Of a stretch of 64,000 nucleotides of DNA, positions 63,756-64,000 are shown piece after piece. The first letter of the stretch is position 1; every line of letters begins with the position of its first letter. Source of the stretch: VAZQ01 sp963712565 (GTDB taxonomy: Bacteria; Pseudomonadota; Alphaproteobacteria; Rhizobiales; Xanthobacteraceae); NCBI GenBank assembly GCA_963712565.1, contig CAVQIP010000024.1, positions 1-64,000 of the forward strand, given 5' to 3'. The notes under the pieces are model-generated. The model made no database searches, was not told the DNA's origin, and was given only the letters and a program-made list of their open reading frames with translations. Position numbers and translations under genes: made by a program.

Positions 63756-64000
63756 TCACGCCCCCCTCAGCTTGAACAGCTTGATCGCATTGGTACGCCC
63801 GATCCGGTGGCGGTCGGCCTCGTCGATCTGGGCATTGTCGAACCAGTCCGCGGCGTCGCTCATGTCCTCGAACGGGTAGTCGACCGAGAACATCACGCGG
63901 TCTGCGCCGATTTCCGCCACGGCGTCGATCAGCGCGGGGGTGCTGTAGTGGCCGGAGGTCGTGAGATGGAAATTGGCGCGGAAATAATCGGCCACCGGTT
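63756..64000 (-). CDS. Amidohydrolase (ACMSD/decarboxylase type), C-terminal fragment
   Basis: 81 codons, with the N-terminus beyond the window edge. YFRANFHLTTSGHYSTPALI and VMFSVDYPFEDMSDAADWFD, ending IGRTNAIKLFKLRGA, are characteristic of the amidohydrolase-2 family containing gamma-resorcylate and 2,3-dihydroxybenzoate decarboxylases. The Asp in SVDYP is the catalytic metal-site residue. Converges on the PanE-like gene (75 bp). Confidence 0.88.
   Translation of the reverse strand, partial: PVADYFRANFHLTTSGHYSTPALIDAVAEIGADRVMFSVDYPFEDMSDAADWFDNAQIDEADRHRIGRTNAIKLFKLRGA

Overview
The window is chromosomal DNA of a high-GC alphaproteobacterium, most likely in the order Hyphomicrobiales (Rhizobiales), near Bradyrhizobium, Rhodopseudomonas or the Xanthobacteraceae. 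The evidence is gene order: rph with rdgB and hemW beside hrcA and grpE, the lptC-lptA-lptB block ahead of rpoN-hpf-ptsN, pheST with rplT-rpmI-infC, paired DUF1150 and Hsp20 genes, an Omp25/31-type porin, a PmtA-type phospholipid methyltransferase and a Bug-type solute receptor. No species can be named from the sequence alone. Both edges cut genes: yifB/comM on the left and an amidohydrolase on the right.

Layout. 1-5.7 kb: comM (partial), an odd tandem receiver-domain protein, a porin, a TsdA-like diheme cytochrome and a DUF5996 gene joined by a 112-bp tandem duplication. 5.7-12 kb: gshB, yraN, rsmI, a frameshifted lipoprotein (penicillin-binding-protein activator type), hemW, rdgB, rph. 12-22.5 kb: Bug receptor, secreted isochorismatase-like protein, then a chaperone block (hrcA, grpE, dnaK, dnaJ) interrupted by a MetE-like methyltransferase, a secreted unknown and alkB. 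22.5-35.6 kb: pmtA, FMN reductase, pyrF, a double DUF1330 protein, dapB, gpmI, a polysaccharide deacetylase, DUF2244/nth, DUF4403, an EI24 protein, a Tat-exported amine oxidase and a DUF71 protein. 35.6-43 kb: pheT, pheS, a Rieske oxygenase, DinB, rplT, rpmI, infC. 43-52 kb: glycosyltransferase, hydrolase, two small ABM-fold proteins, an SDR, queG, gst, uppP, an FMN-dependent hydroxyacid oxidase, an NDUFA9-like protein, tRNA-Leu(CAG). 52-64 kb: rnd, lptC, lptA, lptB, then a foreign-looking three-gene unit on the opposite strand, then rpoN, hpf, ptsN, two DUF1150 genes, hsp20, a PanE-like reductase.

Most of this is ordinary housekeeping. The best candidate for something undescribed is the 55.4-58.0 kb unit inserted between lptB and rpoN. 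It is a tight operon with strong Shine-Dalgarno sites and its own promoter-like box. It encodes two distant paralogues, with a layout resembling lipid-binding TULIP folds, and a protein built of cupredoxin-like segments that lacks the copper ligands. None has a visible signal peptide.

Four genes (the lipoprotein, grpE, dnaJ and one of the TULIP-like genes) each carry one frameshift, and all four are consistent with a single extra base. Two of them are core chaperones, so sequencing or assembly error is more likely than decay. Smaller points of interest are a probable ATT start in infC, a CTG start in queG, a repeated CTGTGT-N8-ACACAG dyad between the two DUF1150 genes, a hairpin over the hsp20 ribosome-binding site, and a Cys-to-Ser change in the secreted isochorismatase-like protein.
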